Source: Aplidium turbinatum
Taxonomy: Eukaryota; Chordata; Ascidiacea; Aplousobranchia; Polyclinidae
Assembly: GCA_918807975.1 (NCBI GenBank)
Contig: OU964918.1
Span: forward strand, 7,192,001 to 7,256,000
Length of the DNA: 64,000 nt
Reading direction: 5' to 3'
Numbering within the stretch: position 1 is the first letter of the stretch; every line of letters begins with the position of its first letter. Of this stretch, positions 41,801 to 49,330 are shown piece by piece. The translations under genes were made by a program, and so were the position numbers. The notes beneath the pieces were generated by a model. It was not told where the DNA came from. It did not search any database and was given only the letters and a program-made list of their open reading frames with translations.

Positions 41801-44019
41801 CTGAAAAATGAGTAGGAATACACTTTTAAATCAACTGATTCCCTCAACTGTGTCAGATTTTATATCCAAAATTAATTTTTATGAAAAAAATTCCCTCGCT
41901 GAGGTCAAAAATCACAATTTTTGCCCCTAATGAATGGTTTTTCAATATTTTGACCTAAAATTTGGTATACAGCCTAGATTTAGTATATCTATCAAAATAA
42001 AATTGGATATACTATTTTTTGGGTACCCCCCCTCTGGTCTCACGCCCCTAGCTGGACAGAGATGCATTTCATGCGTCTCACACTCTTCGCCTACCGGCCC
42101 CTCGATTTGCATAGAGAAATGTCTGGTCAGTGTATATTTAACTATCACTTTGCAATGCAATCCAGCAGTCAGCTACGTAATCCAACGGTGTGTTCTGCGC
42201 ACCGCTCGAAGGGCCTTGGTACACCGTTAGAGAGCAAGTGACTGCTTTTATTTCTCTTTTTTTTTAAGCAACTGTATGGACTTTGAATTGACTGATATTA
42301 ACGCAACATAAAAGGAACAACAAGGTTGAGTTTGGGATGCGCTGCTACCATATTTTATTTTACAACATTAATTTGACGTTATATTCTTTAGCAAAGACGT
42401 TCGTCTTCCTGTCCAACTCCAACGAGCCATGGCAGCAGAGGCGGAGGCAGCCAGGGACGCGAGAGCGAAGGTACGCCATCGTAAGCTAGCTCGGTAATCA
42501 AGAGGTGTCGGTTCAATTCCTCTCAAAACTATGTTGTTCCGAGTTGACTGTGCAAAGACGGTCCCTACTTAGCTTGTTGCAAGCTCTGGGGGTGTTCGTG
42601 GTGAAGCCAAGGCAACTGAATTTTAAACAAAATTTCGAACACCACCATGACTTGGCCGATTAATCGAGTTGAAGGATGCCAGTGTTCGTCATTATCAGTC
42701 GACCAGACTTGTCTGTTGATGTCTAACCAAGTTCGACGATTTGCTCCATTCAGCTGCAACCACTTCCAGTCTTTCATACAACGACCATAGAGATATGTTA
42801 CGATAGATCAGATACAACGACCAGCGCTTTGTTACAACTCGTTTGTGTTTGTCAAATTTCCGATGAGCCTCCTAGTGTGTGAGGTCTTTTGTCCACTTGT
42901 TTACTTATGTCTTGCTGTGTAAATTCAAGAAGGTATTTGTATGGCGCAAAGTGACTTCATACCCTCGTTGGCAAGACCGCCTGTTTGTATTCTCAACATC
43001 GGTCCCATTGTCAGTCAACGCAGCAAGAACGAGGATTTGTTTATAATTTGATTTTGTACAGTTTTATGGGAAACTTCTCCGACCATCCAGCACAGTCACA
43101 TGATGCATTTAAGCTTTTTGTTACTCAAATGTAGTTTATTTTTAGATTGTTCGATCACTGAAAGCCACAAATAAATACTAGTCTAGGTAACCATTCCGAG
43201 AAAGTATTAAACCACAACAGAACCAGCCAACTCAACGCGGTGATGGCAATGATATGGCTGTGGTTGGCCACCTTCACCATCTCATTTCACACTTCCCTTC
43301 GTGGGCAATCCTATTACGTATCAACGTTTCAAAGTAAAATCTCAATCACGTTTTGTTTGCGTAACCCAGTGACGTACGTTACGTACTGGATACGTCTCTA
43401 AGCGTATGTTTCAATTAGAGCTCTTCTAAAGGCATGTATAACTAGTTGTGAGTGTGCATTTGCTGGCCGATATTAATCTGCAAAAAATAGCTGATACAAT
43501 ATATCGGCTACCCTTGATATTGACCGATAAATATCGGCGGACTCATATATCGGTCGTGGTCAATCCTGCTTGGAAAAGTTCCATTTTCATTTGAGGATAT
43601 TTCCAAATGGTTGCTCGGCAACATTGGTTTCAATATTATAACGAAACCAGCCCAATAAACGAGAAAGCTTTCATCTGAGCATTGTGTCCTCATCAAGATA
43701 ACAACGAGCAGTCTCAACATCTTCCAGACGATCTTCTTGTTCAATTCAATTGTAAAACGTCTGTTCATGGAACGGCAAAATAATACTTTTCAAGTTTTTT
43801 GCAAATAATCTCCTCCTCCACCTCCAGGTGATCGCGGCGGAGGGTGAGATGAACGCCTCCCGGAAGTTGAAGGAAGCTGCGGATGTGATGAGCGAGTCTC
43901 CCAACTCGATGCAGCTCCGATACCTCCAGACTCTAACCTCCATCAGTGGGGAGAAGAACTCCACTATCATCTTCCCGCTCCCCATCGACCTTATCAACTC
44001 CATGATTAAAAAGGATTAG
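23793..44019 (+). CDS. STOM: Stomatin (SPFH/PHB-domain membrane protein), complete gene of eight coding exons
   Basis: Eight exons with matching phases encode 290 residues, the usual length (human stomatin has 288). Residues 1-35 are a polar cytosolic tail. Residues 36-61 form the hydrophobic hairpin with the conserved ITFP word (Pro54) and cysteines at 36, 37 and 46 suited to palmitoylation. The SPFH/PHB domain follows from VVQEYERAVIFRLGR (63-77) through IPCTDEYRKVDLRTVSFDVP, ILTKDSVTVAVDAVVYYRVQ and WGIKVERVEIKDVRLPVQLQ, then the Ala/Glu-rich helix AMAAEAEAARDARAKVIAAE, and ends with the hydrophobic FPLPIDLINS. Stomatins oligomerise at the inner face of the plasma membrane in cholesterol-rich regions and modulate ion channels and transporters. 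All seven introns have GT-AG ends; the longer ones are full of transposons. The class is certain; the choice between stomatin and stomatin-like 3 orthology is not made. Confidence 0.95.
24263..25352 (+). mobile_element. 1.1-kb hAT-like element in stomatin intron 1
   Basis: The ends CTGCCCTCAAAATTAGC and, reversed, CAGTCCTCGAAATTAGC are flanked by TATGTG on both sides (24257-24262 and 25353-25358). Inside both ends lie GGCAATTGCCG-type palindromes (24338-24351, 25315-25330). It encodes one zinc-finger-like frame (24544-24819) and no catalytic part. The end sequence resembles that of the nested element at 31713-32643. Confidence 0.65.
24544..24819 (+). pseudogene. BED/TTF-type zinc-finger head of an hAT-like transposase
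   Basis: The 91-residue frame has VVFCKICKEFY followed by WINGSAAVKKNNASDHMASR and a His, a C-x2-C...H-x4-5-H arrangement like the finger at the start of KIAA1586/ZNF862-type hAT proteins, where a FxxGxxxxKKxxxxxHxxSxxH block is typical. The frame stops soon after, and no RNase H fold or dimerisation block follows within the element. Confidence 0.5.
25498..25601 (+). CDS. STOM: Stomatin exon 2 (hydrophobic hairpin)
   Basis: The acceptor is CTTTCAG. The exon reads KGDPDYGCCGYLLLMLSCLI and then ILITFPVAICMCIK, the membrane hairpin of stomatins with its invariant Pro. It ends in phase 0 at GTTTGT. Sequence past the donor (VCTDVFLSAILYC) is open for a while but does not match the family, so it is intron. 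Confidence 0.92.
25667..25895. mobile_element. 229-bp fold-back element with GGACATTTTGCCGAAA repeats, intron 2
   Basis: The left half has three direct copies of GGACATTTTGCCGAAA-like words and the right half has about five in inverted orientation. GAAAAAAT flanks both sides (25659-25666 and 25896-25903), an 8-bp duplication. The extreme tips differ (GGTACCC on the left, CGTGCAC on the right when reversed), like the other fold-back family in this gene. Confidence 0.75.
25962..26820 (-). repeat. SINE family 2, copy interrupted by a fold-back element
   Basis: The segments 25962-26052 and 26739-26820 match 50022-50165 almost word for word (TATCCAGGCTTACACC, GGCAAGGAAGCCAATCTT, GCCTTTAAGTGTCCTGCCA, GCATGCTCTTGAGC). 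On the minus strand the word GGTTCAACACTGC corresponds to the pol III B box seen as GGTTCGACACC in the other copy. The fold-back element 26053-26730 entered with duplication of CTTCAGGC. Confidence 0.7.
26053..26730 (-). mobile_element. 678-bp fold-back element, TTCGGCGAG family, member 1, intron 2
   Basis: It begins AGGGTCTGCTACTATTCG and ends, reversed, with the other family end (CCAAATGGTCCGTTTCGGCG, compare CGGAATGGCCCGTTTCGGCG in members 2 and 3). CTTCAGGC is duplicated exactly on both sides (26045-26052, 26731-26738), and the SINE copy at 50 kb shows the uninterrupted target. Inner arms share words such as GGCGTCGTTGGATTT in inverted form. There is no coding capacity. Confidence 0.82.
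26850..28257. other. Stomatin intron 2 sequence, no gene seen
   Basis: AT-rich, with repeated TTTTGACTTTATTTTGACCT words (about 27235-27305 and 27850-27975) that look like a diverged simple repeat. No exon or element end was recognised. Confidence 0.4.
28258..31334 (+). mobile_element. 3.1-kb fold-back element, TTCGGCGAG family, member 2, intron 2
   Basis: It starts CGGAATGGCCCGTTTCGGCG and ends GCCGAATAGTAGCAGACCCT, with CCAAGAAT duplicated on both sides (28250-28257, 31335-31342). Without the hAT at 28819-30045 it is an inverted repeat with arms of about 850 bp around a loop of about 85 bp near 30341-30424. The outermost 100 bp of each arm is a string of (T)TCGGCGAG words; the inner arm is unique sequence repeated in inverted form (for example CTGTAGGCCACACATTTGTT region against 30080-30100). 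No protein is encoded. Confidence 0.88.
28819..30045. mobile_element. 1.2-kb hAT (CATAGGCGCC ends) inside the fold-back element
   Basis: The ends CATAGGCGCCTAA and, reversed, CATAGGCGCCTAAGCCG are flanked by GTTAAAAT on both sides (28811-28818, 30046-30053), an exact 8-bp duplication. The other arm of the fold-back shows the uninterrupted target. A 169-codon open frame at 29414-29923 resembles no transposase, so the copy is non-autonomous. Confidence 0.85.
31583..33032. mobile_element. 1.45-kb hAT (CATAGGCGCC ends), intron 2
   Basis: It begins CATAGGCGCCAGGTTTTG and ends GAGTCGGCGCCTATG, flanked by TATACCGG on both sides (31575-31582, 33033-33040). It is the same end family as 28819-30045. 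A further element is nested at 31713-32643. No transposase was found. Confidence 0.85.
31713..32643. mobile_element. 0.93-kb TIR element (CAGGCCTCGAAATTC ends) nested in an hAT
   Basis: The left end is CAGGCCTCGAAATTCACGG and the right end, reversed, is CAGGCCTCGAAATTCGTT; both are followed by GGCGGACA-type words (GGCGGACATGTCCGC, GGCGGACAAACATGTCCC). The flanks AGGCT and TAGGCT suggest a short duplication, but it is not clean. The end style suggests hAT. Confidence 0.65.
33404..33476 (+). CDS. STOM: Stomatin exon 3
   Basis: It encodes VVQEYERAVIFRLGRLSAGG and AKGP plus one base of Gly87, the first strand and helix of the PHB domain. The acceptor is AATACAG and the donor GTATGT. The phase joins exon 2 (0) and exon 4 (1). 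Confidence 0.95.
33636..34362 (+). mobile_element. 0.73-kb hAT remnant in stomatin intron 3
   Basis: The ends CAGTGGTTCTCAACTGGGGC and, reversed, CAGTGTTTCTCAACC are flanked by ATTTAAAG on both sides (33628-33635, 34363-34370). The plus frame 33784-33960 reads SYLVEKGFSCVVLLPTNQRN and DISIRGDLRM, the C-terminus of ZBED5-like hAT transposases (YLxEKGFSAVxxLxTKxRNRLDIxxRGDLRxxLT). The inside also has a 160-bp hairpin (34028-34197). Confidence 0.85.
34028..34197. repeat. Imperfect 160-bp hairpin inside the hAT remnant
   Basis: TAGTCTCTAAAACCTCTACA at the start pairs with TGTAAAGGTTTTAGAGACTG at the end. The arms continue imperfectly through CCTAACAAGGGG and CCCCTTGTTGGGG and through ATCATCAGAAGGTCCTTATT and its partner. 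It could be a small nested palindromic element. Confidence 0.7.
34511..34593 (+). CDS. STOM: Stomatin exon 4
   Basis: It encodes (G)IFFVIPCTDEYRKVDLRT and VSFDVPPQE, the central PHB strand pair that is nearly invariant among stomatins. The acceptor is CATTCAG and the donor GTATGT, with entry phase 1 and exit phase 0. Confidence 0.96.
34827..35030 (+). CDS. STOM: Stomatin exon 5
   Basis: The 68 codons start ILTKDSVTVAVDAVVYYRVQ and end LTDRDHISGGMQ. They include NADGATRLLSQTTLRNMLGT, the most conserved part of the family. The donor is GTGCGA. Confidence 0.97.
35448..35629 (+). mobile_element. 182-bp fold-back element, TTCGGCGAG family, member 3, intron 5
   Basis: It starts CGGAATGGCCCGTTTCGGTG and ends GAATAGTAGCAGACCC, with CTCAATGT on both sides (35440-35447, 35630-35637). 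It is the shortest member: little more than the two ends joined by an AT-rich loop that holds a telomere-like run. Confidence 0.82.
35562..35600. repeat. Telomere-like TTAGGG run inside the fold-back element
   Basis: The words TTAGGGTTAGGGTTAAGGG and TTAGAGGTTAGG form about five degenerate units. Interstitial, short and imperfect, so not a telomere. Confidence 0.75.
36255..36310 (+). CDS. STOM: Stomatin exon 6
   Basis: It encodes STLDEATDPWGIKVERVE plus two bases of Ile201. The acceptor is TTTTCAG and the donor GTGAGT. Confidence 0.96.
36312..37300. other. Stomatin intron 6, first part, no gene seen
   Basis: Short open frames only. There is a local CpG-containing patch around 36400-36520 (GCGCGCTCGCTTCATCACGT, GTGATATGACGTCAC) with CRE-like TGACGTCA at 36488-36495, which could be regulatory. 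Confidence 0.35.
37310..37449. repeat. 14-bp minisatellite TTGCTTCATATTCG, about ten copies, intron 6
   Basis: Nine to ten near-perfect direct copies. The period of 14 is not divisible by three, so all three frames repeat every 14 residues (LLHIRCFIFVASYS), which makes three misleading open frames. Almost no divergence between units suggests recent expansion. Confidence 0.95.
37779..38716. mobile_element. 0.94-kb TIR element with GGGGAGAGTGGGGCACAATT ends, intron 6
   Basis: The left end GTAGGGGAGAGTGGGGCACA and its exact inverted copy at the right end continue through ATTGGACA. Internal words GGGGTACAATTGGACA repeat near the left end and mid-element (38153-38170). No clear target duplication and no transposase. 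A G-run and CCCTCCCCCGTGG (38322-38370) look like a fragment of another repeat. Confidence 0.75.
38718..38788. repeat. 71-nt intronic hairpin with a stem of about 24 bp
   Basis: ATTTTAAGATTTCTGGTATAA pairs with TTATACCAGAGATCTTAAAAT with one or two mismatches, leaving a loop of about 20 nt. It directly abuts the preceding TIR element. The size and shape suit either a tiny palindromic repeat or a microRNA-like hairpin. Confidence 0.6.
39115..42050 (-). mobile_element. 2.9-kb element with arms of about 1 kb that contain part of its own gene, intron 6
   Basis: It begins TAGGGGCGTGAGACCAGAG and ends with the inverted copy. GCTGGAC flanks both sides (39108-39114, 42051-42057), a 7-bp duplication. 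The arms (39115 to about 40105 and about 41058 to 42050) are inverted copies with few differences. The last 35 codons of the gene lie inside each arm, so the same protein end is present on both strands. The 7-bp duplication would fit the P superfamily, but the protein shows no P-type features that I can see, so the family stays open. Confidence 0.8.
39992..41030 (-). pseudogene. Decayed gene of an uncharacterised transposon protein
   Basis: Minus-strand frames in order include CCAAGLLQALPLF-type sequence, LANNMLAQACRIYIQCDVFI, NLPCERKLSTFSRYSETAKF with RNRTHNGQTLRDNMVL, and the end KWSDFQEQLRKQRLAEKCEK followed by LIITGKWDF and IEALFNKAKPTF. The ER...S...R...KxRNxTxxxTL block and the Lys/Arg-rich helix after it occur in repeated, unnamed proteins of cnidarians and other invertebrates. 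There are at least three frame changes or stops. Confidence 0.55.
42392..42470 (+). CDS. STOM: Stomatin exon 7
   Basis: It encodes (I)KDVRLPVQLQRAMAAEAEAA and RDARAK, the junction of the PHB domain and the C-terminal helix. The acceptor is TTCTTTAG and the donor GTACGC. Confidence 0.97.
42472..43827. other. Stomatin intron 7, no gene seen
   Basis: Near 43450-43560 the words GCCGATATTAATC, ATATCGGC and TATATCGGTC recur; this resembles the TATCGGC ends of some hAT copies, but no pair of ends was found. A tRNA-like word pair near 42490-42530 is discussed among the rejected items. Confidence 0.4.
43828..44019 (+). CDS. STOM: Stomatin exon 8, with stop codon
   Basis: It encodes VIAAEGEMNASRKLKEAADV, LQLRYLQTL-type helix (SMQLRYLQTLTSISGEKNST) and the hydrophobic IIFPLPIDLINSMIKKD end, then TAG. 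The acceptor is CCTCCAG. The exon is visibly more GC-rich than its flanks. Confidence 0.97.
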   Translation: MIAAEGEMNASRKLKEAADVMSESPNSMQLRYLQTLTSISGEKNSTIIFPLPIDLINSMIKKD

Positions 44020-44095
44020 ATGTGACGCAATGATGACGTCATTGCGTCATCGACTTCGTCCGACTAACATTGACGTCACTTTGGACAGTTGCAAA

Positions 44096-44101
44096 AATAA
44101 A
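44096..44101 (+). terminator. STOM: Stomatin polyadenylation signal AATAAA
   Basis: AATAAA lies 77 bp after the stop codon, in the right strand and position for a short 3' UTR. Longer 3' UTR forms cannot be excluded. Confidence 0.65.
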
Positions 44102-44436
44102 ATGAAATTATTAATCAAGAATCAAGTTGATCTTATTAAGTCGAGATATTTGTTGATGATTGTGATGATTTTTATTGAAGCTTCATACACTTATTGTGCA
44201 TATTGCTGAAATGTTCTCTTTCATATACGTTCAAGCGGCTGTTGCTTCTCACGCATGCTCGTTATCTGCAGTAACTTGTTTCATATAATTCCCTTCATAT
44301 GTCGTCGTGGTTGCATTGATGGATTATGTTTGCAACAGCGGAGAGACAACTTTACCTGGAGGATTCACAAACAAACTAGGGATTGTAGATCATAGGGATG
44401 CGAAACTACATCCGCTTTTGGCTTTTCCGGAACATT

Positions 44437-46404
44437 AGAAGGGTTACGAGTTTTTCTGATTTACAGAATAATATACTTTTTATGGGTTATATAAGAAGAG
44501 TGGAATTGGTTTTAAAGTAATTTAAGGTTTTTAGTTAAAAGCAAGCCAGCAGCAAAGCGTAAAAAAATTTCAAATTGGCAACTGACCCTTCTAATGTTGG
44601 CGGAACAACGGAGTTGCGCTTCCCGCAATGTACTGTCCCTAAAACAAACCTATTCAAGAATTAATAATAATCACGCACTTCGCTGAGAATTGTTGCGTTT
44701 TGTCATAATCCTGCTATAGTTCATTTGTTTTGTCATAACGCTTAGCATTGCAAGAATCGACATCGTTTTAATGCAATTGTGATACAAGGTTATATTATTT
44801 CAATGTAGTAGTTTCAGTACTAATGTTATTAAAGTGTTTCCATCCCTTAACTGTATGAATACCTAAATGACGCTGTATATTGTGTCAATGTCTCCTTTTA
44901 TGTAGATTATATTTCTTTCACACTCTTGTCCTGCACTTCTAGGCCAAAGATTGCAATACATTGAAAATATTATACGCAAGGTTGGAATTTTTTTTTCGTA
45001 AATTAAATCAATATATTTTAAAAGTACGTTAATCACGATAATGTCAATACTAATGTGTAATTATAACGTTTCTTGATATTTCAGATGTACAAATAAAAAG
45101 TAAATACGCTGAACCTACATTTGTGACGAAACAAATGCAATTGCAGATCCAGATGATATAGATTCGCATATAGCTACGATGTTGTTTGGAATGAAAATAA
45201 CCGATCGTTGTTCATCTACCGACAGGGCGGGGTATCTGGGCATAAGTGTTAGCGGCACCATGAGGTCAGCGCGGTTCTGTCTAAAGTAGCTCAGCTGGCT
45301 GCTGATGTGCAACGTAGTTTACCAAATCTCGCTGAATTTATCTTGTTGATTTCGGGATTATTATTTCTCAAGAACAAATTTCAAAATCAAGAAAAAACAA
45401 ACTAAGGAACTAACAACACTAGAAGGTTACGTTTTTTTTCTGATTTACAGAATAATATACTTTTTATGGGTTATATAAGAAGAGTGGAGTTGGTTTTAAA
45501 GTAATTTAAGGTTTTTATAGTTAAAAGCAAGCCAGCAGCAAAGCGTAAAAAAAAATTCAAATTGGCAACTGACCCTTCTAATGTTGGCGAAACAACGGAG
45601 TTGCGCGTCCCGTAATGTACTGTCCCTAAAACAAACCTATTCACGAATTTATAATAATCACGCACTTCGCTGAGAATTGTTGCGTTTTGTCATAGTCCTG
45701 CTATAGAAGTTCATTTGTTTTCTCATAATAACGCTTAGCATTGCAAGAATCGACATCGTTTAAATGCAATTGTGATACAAGGTTATATTATTTCAATGTA
45801 GTAGTTTCAGTACTAATGTTATTAAAGTGTTTCCATCCCTTAACTGTATAAATACTTAAATGAAGCTGAATATTGTGTCAATGTCTCCTTTTTATGTAGA
45901 TTATATTTCTTTCACACTCTTGTCCTGCACTTCTAGGCCAAAGATTGCAATACATTGAAAATATTATACGCAAGGTTGGAAGTTTTTTTCGTAAATTAAA
46001 TCAATATATTTTAAAAGTACGTTAATCACGATAATGTCAATACTAATATGTAATTATAACGTTTCTTGATATTTCAGATGTACAAATAAAAAGTAAATAC
46101 GCTGAACCTACATTTTCGACGAAACAAATGCAATTGCAGATCCAGATGATATAGATTCGCATATACGATGTTGTTTGGAATGAAAATAACCGATCGTTGT
46201 TCAACTACCGACAGGACGGGGTATCTGGGCATAAGTGTTAGCGGCACCATGAGGTCAGCGCGGTTCTATCTGAAGTAGCTCAGCTGGCTGCTGATGTGCA
46301 ACGTAGTTTACTAAATCTCGCTGAATTTATCTTGTTGATTTCGGGATTATTACTGTATTTCTCAAGAACAAATTTCAAAATCAAGAAAAAACAAACTAAG
46401 GAGC
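44437..46404. repeat. 984-bp tandem duplication
   Basis: 44437-45420 and 45421-46404 match along their whole length with a few percent difference, starting at AGAAGG(G)TTACG and ending CAAACTAAGGA. Shared words include CAGAATAATATACTTTTTAT, GGCAACTGACCCTTCTAATG and TACCGACAGG. No LTR-like tips (TG...CA) and no coding family was recognised. Confidence 0.9.
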
Positions 46405-46845
46405 TACAACCTACACTCGAAGAACTCGCAAAGCTTAAGTTGAACCTTCAGCCATGTAGCGCTTAGCGACTACCCGAAAAAAGGTTTCGAGCTTAAAATT
46501 TGTATTTCTTTATTAGGCTAAAGGAAAAAAGTGGAATAACATGTGCACGCATGCAAATGTGTAGCTTCAGCGAGGTTTAAACAATACAAAACCCGATTGA
46601 TGGAGCCTAAATTACGAAATCTCTAGCTTTTGTCGCAGTATTGCCACATATTTTTTTTATTTCAATAGCCGAAAAAACAATAAAGCCTGGCAAGTAGGCA
46701 AAATATGAATATGGGTAGGTAGGCCCCTAAACAGAAATAGGCTCCCCAACTGGGGTTTTGGATGCCATACATAATTTGAATGGAATATCGAGCTTCTGCA
46801 GCAGATTTTCGTTTGAAATACCCAAAACATTAGTATTTCTAAAGG
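46405..46845. other. No feature seen
   Basis: AT-rich spacer with short frames; no paired ends or tandem structure noticed. Confidence 0.4.
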
Positions 46846-46849
46846 GACC

Positions 46850-47075
46850 CACGGTTTCTAATTAGGTTATTCCTGGTAGTTTCGCATGCTCGTGTAAGGC
46901 TTTTAACGCAGGGCCGGTTACCGAGATCGACAGAGTGAAGTTTTCCAATTGTTGAAGTGTTGTTGCCGTGGAATTATTCTATCCATTTGGTGCCGCTGAA
47001 TCGAGAGCAGTCCTTAGAATGCGTTGCTCAAGTGCAGACGCCGAGAGTCGAACCAGCACCACTTGATCTTAAAGC
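46850..47075 (-). repeat. SINE family 1, copy with tRNA-like head
   Basis: On the minus strand the head has the pol III B box word GGTTCGACTCTCGGCGTC (47041-47058), followed by TTGAGCAACG, GACTGCTCTCGATTCAGCGG and AATAATTCCACGGCAACAAC. The body matches 54279-54513 over about 190 bp. The A box is not clear in this copy. Confidence 0.65.
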
Positions 47076-47214
47076 TTTTTCGTTCACTACACACAGCTAC
47101 ACTGCAAAGAAATACGATATATTTTTTTCCTTTTTTATTTCTTCGTGTCAGACAAAAATCCAAGTCGTGTTACATACTACCTGAAAAGTGTTTCGGTGCT
47201 TGTAGGCTACTGGT

Positions 47215-49322
47215 CAGTAGCGGCACCACGGGGTGGACTGGGGTGGACATGTCCACCCCACTCCTATTTAGGGTCAATTTTGTAATTCGTCAAGATCCGA
47301 TGAGAAAACTTGGGGGTGTATGCAGGAGGTTAGGGGGGGCCTTGTGATCGCGTCATCAATTATTTTCAACTTCTTACGTATGAATTACTTTTGCAGTATT
47401 GACATACGAAGAAATGAGGAATCTTCATTATTATCGCGCTGTTGTAGCCTATTGATTGATTGTGGTCTAATTTTACCATTTTGAGGTGATGGCTTTTATC
47501 ACAGCTGAGACACAAGCTTTGAAAGACCTAATGGCAAAGGTTTTGATGGGGCCACCAACATGTCAGGCAAGAATGAAGGTGCACAGCAACACCTAGTTGC
47601 AGCGGGTGCCAAACTGTCGGTATGTTTTCATTGTTTTGCACACCGATTAAATCTTGTGCTTGGGCACAGCATTAAAAACGTAGCGACAGTCAAAAACAAT
47701 TTTTGAAACAATTAATAACATGTAGCCTATACCACTTCATGGACTGTTTTCCCAAGAGACATTTTTTGTATAAAGAGCATTTGAAAAAGGAGGGAATCAC
47801 GTCTGGAAAAACTGCATTGCACTCGTTATCTGATAGACTACGGTACTATAGATGGTCTGCACGTTCAGATGATCTAGATGTTGTTATTAATGTAGCCTAT
47901 ATCCAGCACTGCTGTCAATGTTCCAACAAATGTCAAACGAAGGTAATGGTGTAGCTACTGGTTTGTTGTTCCGCATCAAGCAAACTGAATTTGTTACTGC
48001 TAGTCTTAGGCTATTCCTCATAAATGCTTTTCGTTAAGCAAACAGGCTTCAGATTATTCAAAAAGTGAAGAAATAGATCTCACCACTGGGGTTGCTGCTA
48101 TCAACGACTTGACAAGAGCATTTGACTCACTGCGTTCAGAGGAATATTTTAACAAATTGGTTTTCAACTCATCGCTGTTTGCGGATAGAAATCAAATTAC
48201 CAGTGAAACCACCACGCCGGCTAAGCGATGCTACTACCCACCAAGTCATTTCCGAGATGGTCAGATATTATTGATAGGTCGCAACAGTCTTTCCGTGGAG
48301 TCAATCTGAATCAATTACAGAAAAGTTAAGAAGAGATTTTTCTTTATCCTTTGACAGAATGCTAAATGAACTTAAAAAGCGGTACTCGGATCAAGCATGA
48401 GAATTAAGCTAATGTCAAATGCAGCTGCATTTTATTTCACGCACATGTCTCCATCAAATTTGCCTAAAGTTGAATATTTAGTCAAATTCTATAATTTCGA
48501 TGAAAATCAGGTTGGGCAGCAATAGGATCTTCTTTTTTTGATTATCACAAGTGGAAACTAGAATTTGAAAAGCACCAAAGTGGATTGACCAAGACCGCGT
48601 GGTTGTGTTTGCCTTCACTTTTGAAATTGTGTGGACAAAGCAATCTTAAATCATTTGTACAGTGATTTGTTTCAAATTATTGCTACTGTTGCTACTTTGC
48701 CCATGACTGTGGCATCTTGTGAACATATCCACAGCAAAGTTAAGACAATAAACAATTATCTGCTACCTGCCATGTCATCACAAAGATTTGAACATATGGT
48801 GCAGATCAGCAGTGAGCGAGACATTGCCGATAATACTGGTCCTTAAAAATTGGTGAAAGCTTTTATACTGACCTGCGAGCGCAAAATAAAACTTTAGTGT
48901 AGTGATTCTTAACCTATGGTTATGGGTATTTTTGGGTAATAGCCAGGTTTTTTAAAATTCTGTTGCAGGGGCCTCCCAATAAATTTGATGAGGCCGCCTA
49001 TCATTGCAGCAGCTCCATGACATAAAATAACGACAAGCTTGTTAACATCAAGATCGTAGTCGGCAATTCTATGGACCGCAGAGGAAATGTATGGGATCGT
49101 TTGGTCCCATTCTATTCTTTTGTTCATAATTTAGAGTGCGCTTAATGAAAAACGAGCTTTTTCCCCTTTTCAATTGCCTTTGTTTATTTTTCAATAAATT
49201 TCACAACCGAACTGCAGTGAATCACATCGCAGTCGGTAATCTTAGTGACCTTACTTTACAGTAGTATATTACCTCGAAATATTTTTGTCCACCCCACTCA
49301 TTTTTGTCTGGCGCCGCCCCTG
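47215..49322 (+). mobile_element. 2.1-kb hAT transposon with broken transposase
   Basis: The ends CAGTAGCGGCACCACGGGG and, reversed, CAGGGGCGGCGCCAGAC are flanked by CTACTGGT on both sides (47207-47214, 49323-49330). The subterminal GGGGTGGAC words occur in both ends (TGGACATGTCCACCCCAC on the left, GTCCACCCCACTC on the right). The gene is on the plus strand. Confidence 0.9.
47500..48846 (+). pseudogene. hAT transposase, ZMYM1-like, broken
   Basis: The blocks in order are FDGATNMSGKNEGAQQHLVA (the conserved DGAxNMSG word with a catalytic-region Asp), VCFHCFAHRLNLVLGHSIKN (the CxAHxLNL word of the hAT RNase H fold), HSLSDRLRYYRWSARSDDLD (SLSDTRWSxR in relatives) and near the end IIATVATLPMTVASCEHIHS and VKTINNYLLPAMSSQRFEHM, the dimerisation block. 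The frame changes several times (for example near 47700 and 48000) and there are in-frame stops, so no functional protein is made. The N-terminal finger was not found. Confidence 0.8.
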
Positions 49323-49330
49323 CTACTGGT

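Noticed and set aside
42490-42530. A tRNA gene (TAGCTCGGTA followed by GGTTCAATTCC)
   Set aside because: A-box and B-box words are only about 20 nt apart, leaving no room for an anticodon arm, and no acceptor stem pairs. At most a tRNA-derived scrap.
44437-46404. The 984-bp tandem units as a pair of LTRs
   Set aside because: They are directly adjacent with no internal region, lack TG...CA tips and have no target duplication.
46901-46925. CAGGGCCGGTTACC as the end of an hAT like the one at 17189-22279
   Set aside because: It lies inside a copy of SINE family 1; the same position in the copy at 54.4 kb reads CAGGCCTGC in the opposite direction. There is no partner end or duplication.
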